Of a stretch of DNA of 64,000 bases, positions 44,256 through 51,791 are shown piece after piece; position 1 is the first letter of the stretch; the number at the start of each line of letters is the position of its first letter. The position numbers and the translations under genes are program-made. The stretch covers positions 434,001 through 498,000 of the forward strand of contig CBDAQA010000022.1 of assembly GCA_965198865.1 (NCBI GenBank), written 5' to 3'. The DNA comes from CBDAQA01 sp965198865 (lineage in GTDB: Bacteria; Planctomycetota; Phycisphaerae; Tepidisphaerales; Tepidisphaeraceae). The notes beneath the pieces were generated by a model. That model made no database searches. It saw nothing but the letters and a program-made list of their open reading frames with translations, and was not told the DNA's origin.

Positions 44256-44296
44256 CCTCGCGACGCGGGTCCGTTCACAGGATCAGCTGGTTATGT
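44253..44296 (-). repeat. Truncated copy of the cassette-array element
   Basis: On the minus strand it begins ACATAACCAGCTGATCCTGT and continues with GAACGGACCCGCGTCGCG, matching the first part of the elements at 44651-44753 and 45041-45146. The second half is missing and runs into the methyltransferase remnant. Confidence 0.65.
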
Positions 44297-44638
44297 GCCG
44301 AGTTTAAGCACGCTGCCCCACCCGTCGTAATCCAGACCAAAGATCTTGCTGATACATGCCATTAGCCCTGACACGGAGCAGAGGATATGTTGCGTGATTG
44401 GCATTTCGACTGACACTGTCACGCCGCTGCCATGCTCGTCCGTGACTGCGGTCGCATTGCCGTAGCGATTGTCGTTTATAAAATCGGCCACGAGCTGCGC
44501 TTTTTCCACCGTTGGCGCGAGAAGTAAGAAATCGACCATGCGCGGATTTGCCAGCACGTCTCCCTTCGCATCGTTCGCCATGAGGAGGTCGGTGTCGGCT
44601 TTCGCTGTTTGCAGAAGTAGTTCTACGATTGTTGGCAC
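44291..44638 (-). CDS. RraB-domain protein (ribonuclease E inhibitor B-like)
   Basis: A 115-residue protein. The C-terminal part ends in the characteristic YDGWG of the RraB fold (IFGLDYDGWG), preceded by RMVDFLLLAPTVEKAQLVADF and TVSVEMPITQHIL, matching the alternating strand and helix pattern of this family. RraB binds RNase E and changes RNA decay in enterobacteria. In other phyla the fold occurs in small stand-alone proteins of unknown role, and no RNase E partner is visible here. GTG 44638 is the likely start because everything upstream belongs to the repeated array element. The TAA stop lies inside the next element (ACATAAC). Confidence 0.65.
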   Translation of the reverse strand: MPTIVELLLQTAKADTDLLMANDAKGDVLANPRMVDFLLLAPTVEKAQLVADFINDNRYGNATAVTDEHGSGVTVSVEMPITQHILCSVSGLMACISKIFGLDYDGWGSVLKLGT

Positions 44639-44650
44639 GGTAAGCGGGTA

Positions 44651-44753
44651 CGAATGACGTTCTTTGGCGGGCAACGCGACGCGCCGGGGAACGTGGAATA
44701 AGAATACGCTAACGACGCCACGCGGGCCCGTCCACAGCACCGGCTAGTTATAC
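44651..44753 (-). repeat. Cassette-array element, copy 2 (attC-like)
   Basis: On the minus strand it starts GTATAACTAGCC, then GCTGTGGACGGGC, a GCGT-rich core, GCGCGTCGCGTT, GCCCGCCAAAG and AACGTCATTCG. The 5' part is partly complementary to the 3' part. About 70% of bases match copy 3 by eye. The stop codon of the upstream gene is the TAA in GTATAAC. Confidence 0.7.
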
Positions 44754-45038
44754 GGCCTCCCGGACTGCCGGCCCGCTCAGGATGACGGGAAACTCGGCCC
44801 GACGCTGCTCGTTGCGGGCCTTCCGAGCCGCGTTGTCCCAAGCGGCGGCCCGAGCGCCGAGCCACGGCATGGCGAAGGCCAGCAGAGTCTGACTCGCAAG
44901 GATGCCGATTGCCTTCACCGCGCCAGTGCCCTCGTCGATGAAGATCGCCCCTGGAACAGCGAAGACGAACAGCGACGGAAGCAGCAGCACCGCGTACGCA
45001 ACCCTGAAATACCAAGTTCGCCAGTACCGCATGGCCAT
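44748..45038 (-). CDS. Hypothetical small membrane protein (cassette gene)
   Basis: A 96-residue protein with two hydrophobic helices (YAVLLLPSLFVFAVPGAIF and IGILASQTLLAFAMPWLG) and a basic, Arg/Ala-rich C-terminus (AAWDNAARKARNEQRRAEF). The ATG at 45038 is preceded directly by the end of array element copy 3. A longer frame from 45128 would be translated from the element itself and is rejected. The stop overlaps element copy 2. No ribosome-binding site is visible. The function is unknown. Confidence 0.55.
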   Translation of the reverse strand: MAMRYWRTWYFRVAYAVLLLPSLFVFAVPGAIFIDEGTGAVKAIGILASQTLLAFAMPWLGARAAAWDNAARKARNEQRRAEFPVILSGPAVREAV

Positions 45039-45040
45039 AT

Positions 45041-45146
45041 GACGGATGACATTCTGTGGCGGCCAACGCGACGCGCTGAAGAGCATTACACCAAGGACAT
45101 ACTTTCGACGCGACGCGAGGCCGTCCACAGCATTGGCTGGTTATGC
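45041..45146 (-). repeat. Cassette-array element, copy 3 (attC-like)
   Basis: On the minus strand it starts GCATAACCAGCC, then ATGCTGTGGACGGCC, a core with two direct GCGTCGCGT copies, GGCCGCCACAGAAT and GTCATCCGTC. ATGCTGTGGACGGCC and GGCCGCCACAGAAT are imperfect inverses, so the single strand can fold. Confidence 0.7.
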
Positions 45147-45166
45147 AGCAGGCCGGGTGGCCATGC

Positions 45167-45520
45167 CTACCGCAGGTTTCCCGTTAATGCGCCGACGATA
45201 AGCAGTAGCAGAAATGGCACGCCCACCAACGGCACGAGCACATGCGCTGAACTGCTAAGCGACACGAACCATGGTCGGCGACGTGTCCGGTAGATCCTGC
45301 GATATCGCGTAACGCAAACGAACCCGAGGATCACGCCGATGAGCAGGAGTGGCCAAAAAAGATATCCGATTGCCCGCGGCACGTCCTGCCATTGATGTGC
45401 CACGTACGTGATGAACGCGAACGCGCCTGGCAAGCAGGTGAGCAGGGCCGAACGTGCTGACACCCCGCCGGCGTCTGCTGCCGTCATCTCGAAGTCAATG
45501 ACGTTCGCCTCCCGCTGCAT
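45167..45520 (-). CDS. Hypothetical three-helix membrane protein (first cassette gene)
   Basis: A 117-residue protein with hydrophobic helices at about residues 25-45, 50-70 (LFWPLLLIGVILGFVCV) and 92-112 (LVPLVGVPFLLLLIVGAL). A basic loop (RYRRIYRTRRRPW) separates the second and third. Codon use is looser and G+C lower than in the core genes nearby, suggesting a foreign origin. TATAAT lies eight bases before the ATG, so the transcript is probably leaderless and may also read into the following cassette genes. It ends about 20 bases before element copy 3. The function is unknown. Confidence 0.6.
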   Translation of the reverse strand: MQREANVIDFEMTAADAGGVSARSALLTCLPGAFAFITYVAHQWQDVPRAIGYLFWPLLLIGVILGFVCVTRYRRIYRTRRRPWFVSLSSSAHVLVPLVGVPFLLLLIVGALTGNLR

Positions 45521-45528
45521 GACTACCT

Positions 45529-45534
45529 ATTATA
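45529..45534 (-). promoter_or_regulatory. Consensus TATAAT box heading the cassette array
   Basis: Minus-strand TATAAT ends eight bases before the ATG at 45520. No good -35 box is seen 16-18 bases further upstream. Confidence 0.55.
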
Positions 45535-45715
45535 CCACCTGCAGCGCACCCTATCAGGTTGAGCCGTTGCCCGGCCACAGCGTACCGTAGTGGACGTGCG
45601 GCGGGGCGGCAACGTCTCGATCGGCATAACCGCATCTGGCCAAAATGGGGTATAGCGATCGCTAACATCACAACGGCGGGCAGCCGGTGTGAGATGCCAC
45701 CGCCCACGGCCGCGT

Positions 45716-46717
45716 TCACCGCTTAGCGCGCAGCTCTGCCCACCACTTCGCCAGGTCGGCCGGCCAGGCGGCGTCGTACGCCAGCGACTTGCCGGTGATC
45801 GGGTGGACGAACTCCACGCGCTGCGAGTGCAGCACCTGACGCGGGGCGCCGCTGTGGTCCTCGATCAGCAGCCGGCGCGGCTCGCGCCACTTCGGCGTGC
45901 CGCCGCGATACTTGGGGTCGCCGCAGAGGGGGTGGCCCGCCTCGGACAGGTGGATGCGGATCTGATGCGTCCGGCCGGTCTCCAGCGTGCAGTCGACCAC
46001 CGTGTAGTCGCTGCGGACGTGCTCGACCGGCCGCACGTGCGTGACGGCCCGCTGGGCGTCGGGGTCGTCCTGGCCCAGCTGGGACGTGCCGCGCATGCCG
46101 TCGCCGCGGTTGCGGGTCAGGTGGCTCTCGTAGGTCGTGGGCACCCTGAGGTTGCCGTGGACGACGGCCCGGTACGACCGCTCGATCTCGTGGCGCGAGA
46201 ACAGCCCGATCAGCTTCGCCTCGGCCACGGCCGACAGGGCGTACAGCATCAGGCCGCTGGTGTCCCGGTCGAGCCGATGCACCGGCCGGACCCGCCAGTC
46301 GACGGCCACCTGTTTCGAGCGTGGCCTCGGCAGCCGCTTCTGCAGCAGCTCGTCCAGCGTGGGCTCGCGGCCCTTCCGCCGCTCGTCCCACCCGGCCTCC
46401 TCGGGGTTCCGCACGCTCAGCACGCCGGCCGGCTTCTCGACGACGACCAGGTGATCGTCCAGGTACCGCACGACCAGCGCCCCCGCCTCCGGCGGCGGCT
46501 TCAGGGCCGCGGTGAGGATGGTGACCGTCTCGCCGGCCGACAGTCGGCGCGCGTCGTCCACGCACAGCGTGCCGTTCACCTTCACGCGCCGGGCCTCGAT
46601 CAGCTGCCGCACCTGCGACCAGCTCATGGGGGTTCCGCGGGCGCGCAGCGCCGCCGCCAGCGTTTGCCCCGCATCCGACGGGGCCACGGTGAACGGCTGG
46701 GGAAGCTCGCTGGACAT
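45716..46717 (-). CDS. RluA-family RNA pseudouridine synthase
   Basis: A 333-residue enzyme that converts specific uridines in rRNA or tRNA to pseudouridine. An N-terminal S4 RNA-binding domain (SWSQVRQLIEARRVKVNG) precedes the catalytic domain with the catalytic Asp in VHRLDRDTSGLML. RTHQIRIHLSEAGHPLCGD, the RluA/RluD C-terminal motif, is intact. A spacer of about 25 residues in the middle (EAGWDERRKGREPTLDELLQK region) is slightly longer than usual. It starts at the ATG at 46717, just downstream of a 25-bp hairpin that may separate it from the upstream gene. Confidence 0.93.
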   Translation of the reverse strand: MSSELPQPFTVAPSDAGQTLAAALRARGTPMSWSQVRQLIEARRVKVNGTLCVDDARRLSAGETVTILTAALKPPPEAGALVVRYLDDHLVVVEKPAGVLSVRNPEEAGWDERRKGREPTLDELLQKRLPRPRSKQVAVDWRVRPVHRLDRDTSGLMLYALSAVAEAKLIGLFSRHEIERSYRAVVHGNLRVPTTYESHLTRNRGDGMRGTSQLGQDDPDAQRAVTHVRPVEHVRSDYTVVDCTLETGRTHQIRIHLSEAGHPLCGDPKYRGGTPKWREPRRLLIEDHSGAPRQVLHSQRVEFVHPITGKSLAYDAAWPADLAKWWAELRAKR

Positions 46718-46745
46718 ACCGCTCGACTTACGGCCCGCGCCCACG

Positions 46746-46826
46746 AAGCCGGCGTCTGAGGTACGCCGAAGACCCGGATCGGACCGCGAGCGATCCGGGT
46801 CTTCGGCGTACCTCAGACCCCGGCTT
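46746..46826. repeat. Perfect 25-bp hairpin, second AAGCCGGCGTCTGAGG member
   Basis: Bases 46756-46780 pair perfectly with 46792-46816 around an 11-base loop, as at 11766-11845. Four bases of the stem differ from that copy and all four have matching changes on the other arm. Confidence 0.85.
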
Positions 46827-46901
46827 GGGCCACCGTGTTCACGTTTCCTCAGGCAGTCGCGCGAGGGAGTAGGGGGCCGTCGACAGGTTCCGCCGGACCC
46901 G

Positions 46902-47888
46902 TCACACCGCCTGCGGCGCGGCGGCGCGGCGCTGCATCGCCTCGATCAGGTCGGGCACCTCGATCGCCAGCCGGCTGTTGGGGTACTCGGTGCGGACGAT
47001 CTCGCCGAGGCGGGCCACCTCGGCGCCGTTGCCCTCGTGGACGGCCTTGACGATCTGGTCGCGGATGCTGTTGATCCGGTCCTTGAACAGGCCGCGGACC
47101 GTCTCCTGCATGCTGCTGGCCTCGGCGGGGGTGAGGTAGGGGTCGAGGCGGCGGAGGATCTCCAGCGCGGCGTCGAAGTCGTGCCGGCCGGCGGCCGACT
47201 CCATGCTCTCGCGCAGCTGCCGCTTGAGGCCCTGCCGGCGCTGCTCGATGGCGGCGGGCAACTGCTGCACGCGCGGCTCGTTGGGGTAGAGCTGCATGAC
47301 GCGCTCGGCCTCGCGCATGGCCTGCGTCCACTGCTCGGCCTGCACGTGCTGCTCTACCCCGTTGATCCCCTCGGTCACCAGCCGCTGCACCACCTCGGTG
47401 CGGTTGTTGTTGATGTCGGCCCGCAGGACGGCCGCCTCCTGCACGTAGCCGAACTCGCGCTCCATGTCGTTGGCCAGCACCAGGGCGGCGTCCCAGTCCT
47501 TGGCGTTCATCTCCTCGCGGATCGCGTCCCGCAGCGCCTGGCGGTCCTTGCTGCGGTAGGCGACGGCCTTGGCGCGGTCGCTGAGCAGCTGCTGCTGGCT
47601 GAGGGTGCTCAGCAGGTCGGCCATCTGGTGCAGCCGGCCGTCGAGCGCCTTGACGTACCCGGACCGCTCGGCCTCGGCGGCGACGCGCCACCTGTTCATG
47701 CTCAGCGACAGCACCCACGCCACCACCACGACCATCGTGGCGATGATCCCGTCCGACAGCAGCACCAGCGTGTGGTTGCCCGTCATCGCAAGGTAGATGC
47801 CCACCCCCAGCACCACGAACGCGGCGAACAGGGCGGCGGCGAACACCGCCGTATAGGAGCCATCGGACGGGGGACGGGGCTGTTCCAC
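46902..47888 (-). CDS. Hypothetical membrane-anchored helical protein
   Basis: A 328-residue protein. Two membrane helices lie near the N-terminus (AAALFAAFVVLGVGIYLAM and IIATMVVVVAWVLSLSM). A long alpha-helical cytoplasmic or periplasmic part follows, with coiled-coil character at residues 65-130 and TPR-like pairs after 130 (KDWDAALVLANDMEREFGYVQEA; EQWTQAMREAERVMQLYPNEPR; HDFDAALEILRRLDPYLTPAEAS). Such proteins usually act as scaffolds. The GTG start at 47888 has GAGG six bases upstream. No function can be assigned. Confidence 0.7.
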   Translation of the reverse strand: MEQPRPPSDGSYTAVFAAALFAAFVVLGVGIYLAMTGNHTLVLLSDGIIATMVVVVAWVLSLSMNRWRVAAEAERSGYVKALDGRLHQMADLLSTLSQQQLLSDRAKAVAYRSKDRQALRDAIREEMNAKDWDAALVLANDMEREFGYVQEAAVLRADINNNRTEVVQRLVTEGINGVEQHVQAEQWTQAMREAERVMQLYPNEPRVQQLPAAIEQRRQGLKRQLRESMESAAGRHDFDAALEILRRLDPYLTPAEASSMQETVRGLFKDRINSIRDQIVKAVHEGNGAEVARLGEIVRTEYPNSRLAIEVPDLIEAMQRRAAAPQAV

Positions 47889-48157
47889 GGGCGACCTCGC
47901 GAGTTGACACGGCGAACCGGGCGGGACGGTCCGAAGTCTAGCGGCGAGGCAAATTTGGTGTCAACGCCGAACCCGACGTCCAGCGGTGCCGCGGTCGGAA
48001 GACGGCTCGCCACGAGGACGCTTCGGCGCGCGGCTCTTTCCTCCGACCGGCCCCCGAGGTGCGGCCACCGCGCGCTGTCGCCGCCGACCGTCGCCAGTTG
48101 CGGTCTGCCGCGTCGCATGGGATACAAGTGCCGCAACATCAGGCTGGGAGATCCCGA

Positions 48158-48925
48158 ATGAACCGTTCGTCGTGCGTGTGGACCGTGTCGGCCGTGCTGG
48201 GGACCGCCGTGGCGCTGGCGGGATGTCAGGCCAAGCCCAAGCCGGTTCCACCGCCACCCCCGGCTCCGGAGATGAGCGCTGCCCAGCAGCGGGCCGCCGA
48301 CACCGCCGCGTTCGGTACGGCCCTGGGCAAGTACGACGCCGACCTGGCCGGCCTGCCCGGGCACACCGAGCCCGACCACCGCGCCGCCGCCGCCGCCACG
48401 CTGGCCGACCTGAAGGACGCGCTGCGGCTGGCGTACGGGATGAGGCCGTCGCCCGAGTTCACCAACGACCTGGCGATCCTCGACGCCGCCGCGCGGACGG
48501 TCGCCATCACCGACGTCCCCCGCGGCCGGATGGAGGCCGCCGAGAACCAGGCCCTCCACGCCGCCGTCGCCGGCCTGGGCGAGATCGGCATGCGGGTGCT
48601 GTACGACGACGCGGCCCTCCCGCCGCTGATCGACGCCGCCAACGCCAAGGCCGTCGCCGCCCGCGTCAGCCAGGGCCCGCTGCACGACGGCGACGCGACC
48701 GACGCCTTCGCCGCCATCGGCACCGCCCTGCACCAGGTCGACGCCGGCCTGCAGGAGCGGTTCGCCAAGCCCGTCGCCGCCACCGACCCGGTCCCGCCGC
48801 CCGCGCCGGCCACGATGCCGACGCCTGCAAAGATGCCCGCGACGATGCCCGCAACGATGCCGACGACCGGGCCAGCAACCATGCCCGCGGCGATGCCGGC
48901 GTCCATGCCGACAACGATGCCCTGA
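48158..48925 (+). CDS. Hypothetical lipoprotein with MP-repeat tail
   Basis: A 255-residue lipoprotein with GGGAG seven bases before the ATG, a signal core, and LAGC at about residue 20-23. A Pro-rich linker (KPKPVPPPPPAPE) leads to an Ala-rich helical domain of about 150 residues. The last about 40 residues are a short-period repeat of MPATMPTT type, encoded by near-repeats of six to fifteen bases. The tail could vary in length by slippage. The mature protein is probably in the periplasm. No family is recognised. Confidence 0.7.
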   Translation: MNRSSCVWTVSAVLGTAVALAGCQAKPKPVPPPPPAPEMSAAQQRAADTAAFGTALGKYDADLAGLPGHTEPDHRAAAAATLADLKDALRLAYGMRPSPEFTNDLAILDAAARTVAITDVPRGRMEAAENQALHAAVAGLGEIGMRVLYDDAALPPLIDAANAKAVAARVSQGPLHDGDATDAFAAIGTALHQVDAGLQERFAKPVAATDPVPPPAPATMPTPAKMPATMPATMPTTGPATMPAAMPASMPTTMP

Positions 48926-48933
48926 TCTCTCGT

Positions 48934-48973
48934 CCAAGCCGGCGTCTGAGCTGTGCCGATGACGCCGGCTTGG
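48934..48973. repeat. Reduced AAGCCGGCGTCTGAG palindrome
   Basis: CCAAGCCGGCGTC (48934-48946) pairs perfectly with GACGCCGGCTTGG (48961-48973). It keeps the outer boxes of the larger hairpins at 11766 and 46746 but has lost their inner 20-bp stem. Confidence 0.7.
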
Positions 48974-48987
48974 GCACCCAAACCGTC

Positions 48988-49311
48988 ATGGCCTGGGTCA
49001 CCCTCTGCGAGCTGTCCGAGCTGACCGACGGCCTCGGCAGGCCCGTCGACGTCGACGGCTACCGCCTGGCCGTCTTCCGCGACGGCGACGCCGTCGCCGC
49101 CCTCGACAACGCCTGCCCCCACGCCGGCGTCGCGCTCAGCGGCGGCCACGTCGACCGCGGCTGCTGTGTCTGCCCCGCCCACCTCTGGGCCTTCGACCTC
49201 ACCACTGGCCAACTGCGGGGCGCCCCCGGCGTCTCGGTCGCCCGCCACCCGACCCGCCTGCTCGACTTCCACGGCAAGCGCTTCGTCCAGGCCGACCTGC
49301 CGAGCGTGTGA
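48988..49311 (+). CDS. Rieske [2Fe-2S] ferredoxin-like protein
   Basis: A 107-residue single-domain Rieske protein. Box 1 is CPHAG (C-x-H) and box 2 CPAHLWAF (C-x2-H), together binding the cluster. The short length and lack of a signal or membrane segment fit the NirD/ferredoxin-component subgroup, which passes electrons to oxygenases or nitrite reductase. No partner oxygenase is adjacent. It begins just after the palindrome that ends the lipoprotein gene. No ribosome-binding site is evident. Confidence 0.9.
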   Translation: MAWVTLCELSELTDGLGRPVDVDGYRLAVFRDGDAVAALDNACPHAGVALSGGHVDRGCCVCPAHLWAFDLTTGQLRGAPGVSVARHPTRLLDFHGKRFVQADLPSV

Positions 49312-49321
49312 ATCACCCCGT

Positions 49322-49562
49322 CAGAGCCCAGCGGCTCCGCCGCAGGTTCTTCCGGCGTGGCACGGACTTCCAGTCCGTGGGCGTGTACTCACGCCGGCCG
49401 GCGCGAGCCGGCACAGCAAGAGCGGAGCGTCTCACCGTTCGGACGCCGTGACGCTCCGCTCTTGCTGTGTCGATGGAGTACCACCGACCGTCATGCGTAC
49501 ATGACCACGGACTGGAAGTCCGTGCCACGATGAGGAACCCGCGGCGGAGCCGCTGGGCTCTG
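49322..49562. repeat. Composite three-layer nested palindrome
   Basis: The outer arms 49322-49350 and 49533-49562 are nearly perfect inverses (GCCCAGCGGCTCCGCCGC type). The middle arms 49356-49380 and 49505-49529 are perfect over 25 bp, and the inner arms 49412-49430 and 49451-49469 perfect over 19 bp (AGCAAGAGCGGAGCGT type). It fills the space between two convergent genes. A relative lies at 62060-62250. Confidence 0.9.
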
Positions 49563-49573
49563 ATGGTTGGTCG

Positions 49574-51172
49574 TCACGCCGCCACCGCGTCCAGCGCCCG
49601 CATCCGCCGCAGCTCGGCGTCGCGGTAGCGGCGGTTCACGATGGGGATCGACGCCGGGACGCACCATCCGGCGATCGCGCACAGCAGCAGCGGCGCCCAT
49701 GCCCGCGGCGGCTCGCCGCGGCCGAGGACGGCCATCGCCCAGCCGAAGTAGACCTGGCCGAGCACGCCGACAGCGACCACGGCTGACAGCACCAAGGGCC
49801 GGCCGCGGCCCCGCCGCATCAGCGGCTCGGCGAACGCGAGTAGTCCCACGAGGCCGAACGATCCGGCGGCGGTGTCGGTGATGCGGTCGCGCGTCCACCA
49901 GGGTGGCGGGGTAGGGACGGCTGCCGCCGCCGGTTGGGTGGCGGGTCGCGGCGGGTCGTACTGGACCAGTTGCAGGTTGGAGAGCGCGACATAGCCGGTG
50001 CCGGCCACGACCAGGTTGAGCCGGACCCGCGTGGGGCGGCGGTCGCCAGCGTCAACCGACAAGGCGAAGGGTCGCTCGCCGGACCGGCCGACGATGGCCC
50101 GCATCAATCCCGAGTCGGCGAGGCCGCGGGTCACCAACGGAGCGCCAGTCTCGAAGTCGCTGACCAGTTCCAGGTAAGCGAAGCCGTTGATGCCATCCCC
50201 ATCGGACGGAACCAGGTTCAACCCGTTGTAAATGACGGTGCCCGTTGCGGCGTACCGCGAGGCGGTCACGCCGGGGTCATCGACGGACAACAGCGGGATC
50301 GACCGCGACCCCGCGGCCGGCGGTTCCATCGCCCAGACTTGGAGCTTCAGCGGCGAGCCATCGAGCGAAGATACGACGGGATCGTACGCCGTTTCTCCGT
50401 CGCTCGGGGTGGGGATGTGCGGGTCGAAGTCGTTGCCGGCGAACGTGCGGATCAGGCGCGGGACCGCGCCGACGGGCGGCCATGCGGGCGAGGGTTGGTG
50501 GGTCGGCTGAGTCGTCGGGGGCAGCGTCCCGTCTCCGTGGGCGATGCGGAGTTCCTCGACCGTCGTCCGCAAACCATCGTTCGCCAGCCGGCCCACGTCC
50601 GGGAGCAGGAGGCGCAACTGGAATCGGCCCGGCGGATGGGCCGCGTCGAACGTGATGGGCAACCGAACGGTTTGCGGCCGGGTCAGGGCGATCGCCGCGC
50701 GTACCAAAACCTTGGCGCCACCGCCGGGCGTGACCGAGAGCAGTTCCGCTCGCACGGGATGGTCACCGTAGGTGTCGGGGGGCCAATGGTCGGTGTTCTG
50801 GTTGTACCGACTGACGCCCATCCGCCCGATCACCGCGTCACCCGACGCCAGCCCAGCCGGCGGCGGGACGTCGAATAGCAGGACGACTTTGGCGACGGCC
50901 GGGTCATCGGCGTCCACGTCGGCCGGGCCGGTGGTGGCCGGCGCATGGGCATCGTGTAGATGAGGCATGGTGTACACCATGACGGCCGAGTGGTCCGATC
51001 CGCCGTAGAGCGGCGTGGCCGAGATGTCCCATCCCGGCTCGGCGGCGGCCGTGGCCGCAGCCCCGATGTCGACGGCGTTGAACGACCGGAAGACGCGGGT
51101 CTCCGCCGCGGCAACGGCCGGCCACGCAAACGCGAACGCCACGGTTCCGACGACCCAACGGTAACGACGCAT
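49574..51172 (-). CDS. Hypothetical exported protein with C-terminal membrane helices
   Basis: A 532-residue protein. A signal peptide (WVVGTVAFAFAWPAVAAA) is followed by about 400 residues of beta-rich extracytoplasmic sequence with two related halves (each contains a DISATPLYGG- or LKLQVWAMEPP-like start and an LRLLLPDVG- or LNLVVAGTG-like strand), a Pro/Thr linker, then three helices (LVGLLAFAEPLM, LVLSAVVAVGVLGQVYFGWAM, WAPLLLCAIAGWCVPASI) and a basic end. That tail differs from PEP-CTERM, so a simple membrane anchor is likely. AAGGGG lies eight bases before the ATG. The function is unknown. Confidence 0.7.
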   Translation of the reverse strand: MRRYRWVVGTVAFAFAWPAVAAAETRVFRSFNAVDIGAAATAAAEPGWDISATPLYGGSDHSAVMVYTMPHLHDAHAPATTGPADVDADDPAVAKVVLLFDVPPPAGLASGDAVIGRMGVSRYNQNTDHWPPDTYGDHPVRAELLSVTPGGGAKVLVRAAIALTRPQTVRLPITFDAAHPPGRFQLRLLLPDVGRLANDGLRTTVEELRIAHGDGTLPPTTQPTHQPSPAWPPVGAVPRLIRTFAGNDFDPHIPTPSDGETAYDPVVSSLDGSPLKLQVWAMEPPAAGSRSIPLLSVDDPGVTASRYAATGTVIYNGLNLVPSDGDGINGFAYLELVSDFETGAPLVTRGLADSGLMRAIVGRSGERPFALSVDAGDRRPTRVRLNLVVAGTGYVALSNLQLVQYDPPRPATQPAAAAVPTPPPWWTRDRITDTAAGSFGLVGLLAFAEPLMRRGRGRPLVLSAVVAVGVLGQVYFGWAMAVLGRGEPPRAWAPLLLCAIAGWCVPASIPIVNRRYRDAELRRMRALDAVAA

Positions 51173-51214
51173 AGCGCGTCCCCTTTCTCGAAACGGTCCG
51201 TCTGCCGACCGGCG

Positions 51215-51345
51215 CATTTAGCCCTGGGTGAACACACCCGGGTTTGTGCGGAAATTCGCGGCTGGTTCCCCACGCGATTCACGACTTGCGAGTCGCGACC
51301 CGCGTTCGCCACGCAAACCCCGGTGTGTTCACCCGGGGCTAAATG
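51215..51345. repeat. Large palindrome overlapping the end of the DUF2089-like gene
   Basis: The arms 51215-51250 and 51312-51345 match with one substitution and a two-base bulge. The right arm contains the stop codon and last codons of the gene at 51329-51685. The left arm lies beyond it. Confidence 0.85.
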
Positions 51346-51685
51346 GGGCCTTGGGTCTGTCCATCGTTGCCGGCGTGTCAGCCTTGGCGACCAAGTCGCG
51401 CTCATGCGCGGTCATCAGTGCTTTCATCGCAGATGCATCCAGTTTGCCGTCGGCGTAGAGCGTGAGGACGGTCCGGCCGAAGTGGTCGGCCTCGCGGTGG
51501 CGGTCGAGCAGCTTCACCTTCTCGATCAACCGGTCGAGGCGGACGCGGATCGTGGGGTAGCTGACGCCGTAGGCGGCGGCGACGTCCTTCAGGGAGCCCG
51601 ACGCCAGGAGGAACCGCCGGAGGAATGCGGCGTCCTCGTCCGACAACGCGTCGATCCATCGGTCCTCAGGCGGACGAGGGAACAT
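51329..51685 (-). CDS. DUF2089-like helix-turn-helix regulator
   Basis: A 118-residue protein similar to the C-terminal part of DUF2089 proteins. The sequence ALSDEDAAFLRRFLLASGSLKDVAAAYGVSYPTIRVRLDRLIEKV is a helix-turn-helix of the type that senses a folded partner or ligand. The zinc-ribbon N-terminus found in many relatives is absent, so it is about 20-30 residues short. The final residues (KAPFSPG) are encoded by the palindrome that overlaps the 3' end. The divergent promoter region has TTGAAA-N17-TAAAGT with the ATG six bases later. It is probably a transcription factor, with unknown targets. Confidence 0.78.
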   Translation of the reverse strand: MFPRPPEDRWIDALSDEDAAFLRRFLLASGSLKDVAAAYGVSYPTIRVRLDRLIEKVKLLDRHREADHFGRTVLTLYADGKLDASAMKALMTAHERDLVAKADTPATMDRPKAPFSPG

Positions 51686-51691
51686 CTTTGG

Positions 51692-51720
51692 ACTTTAACA
51701 AAACGAAAGTAGGATTTCAA
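51692..51720 (-). promoter_or_regulatory. TTGAAA-N17-TAAAGT promoter for the DUF2089-like gene
   Basis: On the minus strand the -35 is at 51720-51715, the -10 at 51697-51692, and the ATG six bases on. No Shine-Dalgarno sequence is present. The region is A+T-rich. Confidence 0.65.
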
Positions 51721-51777
51721 TATGTTAAAGGACAGTGGCGCATTGTGGCGCGGGATGGCGCAGGGCGGGCGCGGCGG

Positions 51778-51783
51778 TAAGAT
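51778..51783 (+). promoter_or_regulatory. TAAGAT -10-like box for 51792
   Basis: TAAGAT ends eight bases before the ATG at 51792. This supports that start over the upstream ATGs. Confidence 0.5.
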
Positions 51784-51791
51784 GTCGGGCG

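Noticed and set aside
44639..44740. N-terminal extension of the RraB-like protein (MLWTGPRGVV start)
   Set aside because: The extension is the translated array element. A similar peptide precedes the next gene's product, which shows that it comes from the repeat.
43622..45715. Prophage or insertion sequence in the region between the PilZ and RluA genes
   Set aside because: No transposase, integrase or phage gene is found in any frame. The repeats and gene order fit a cassette array better.
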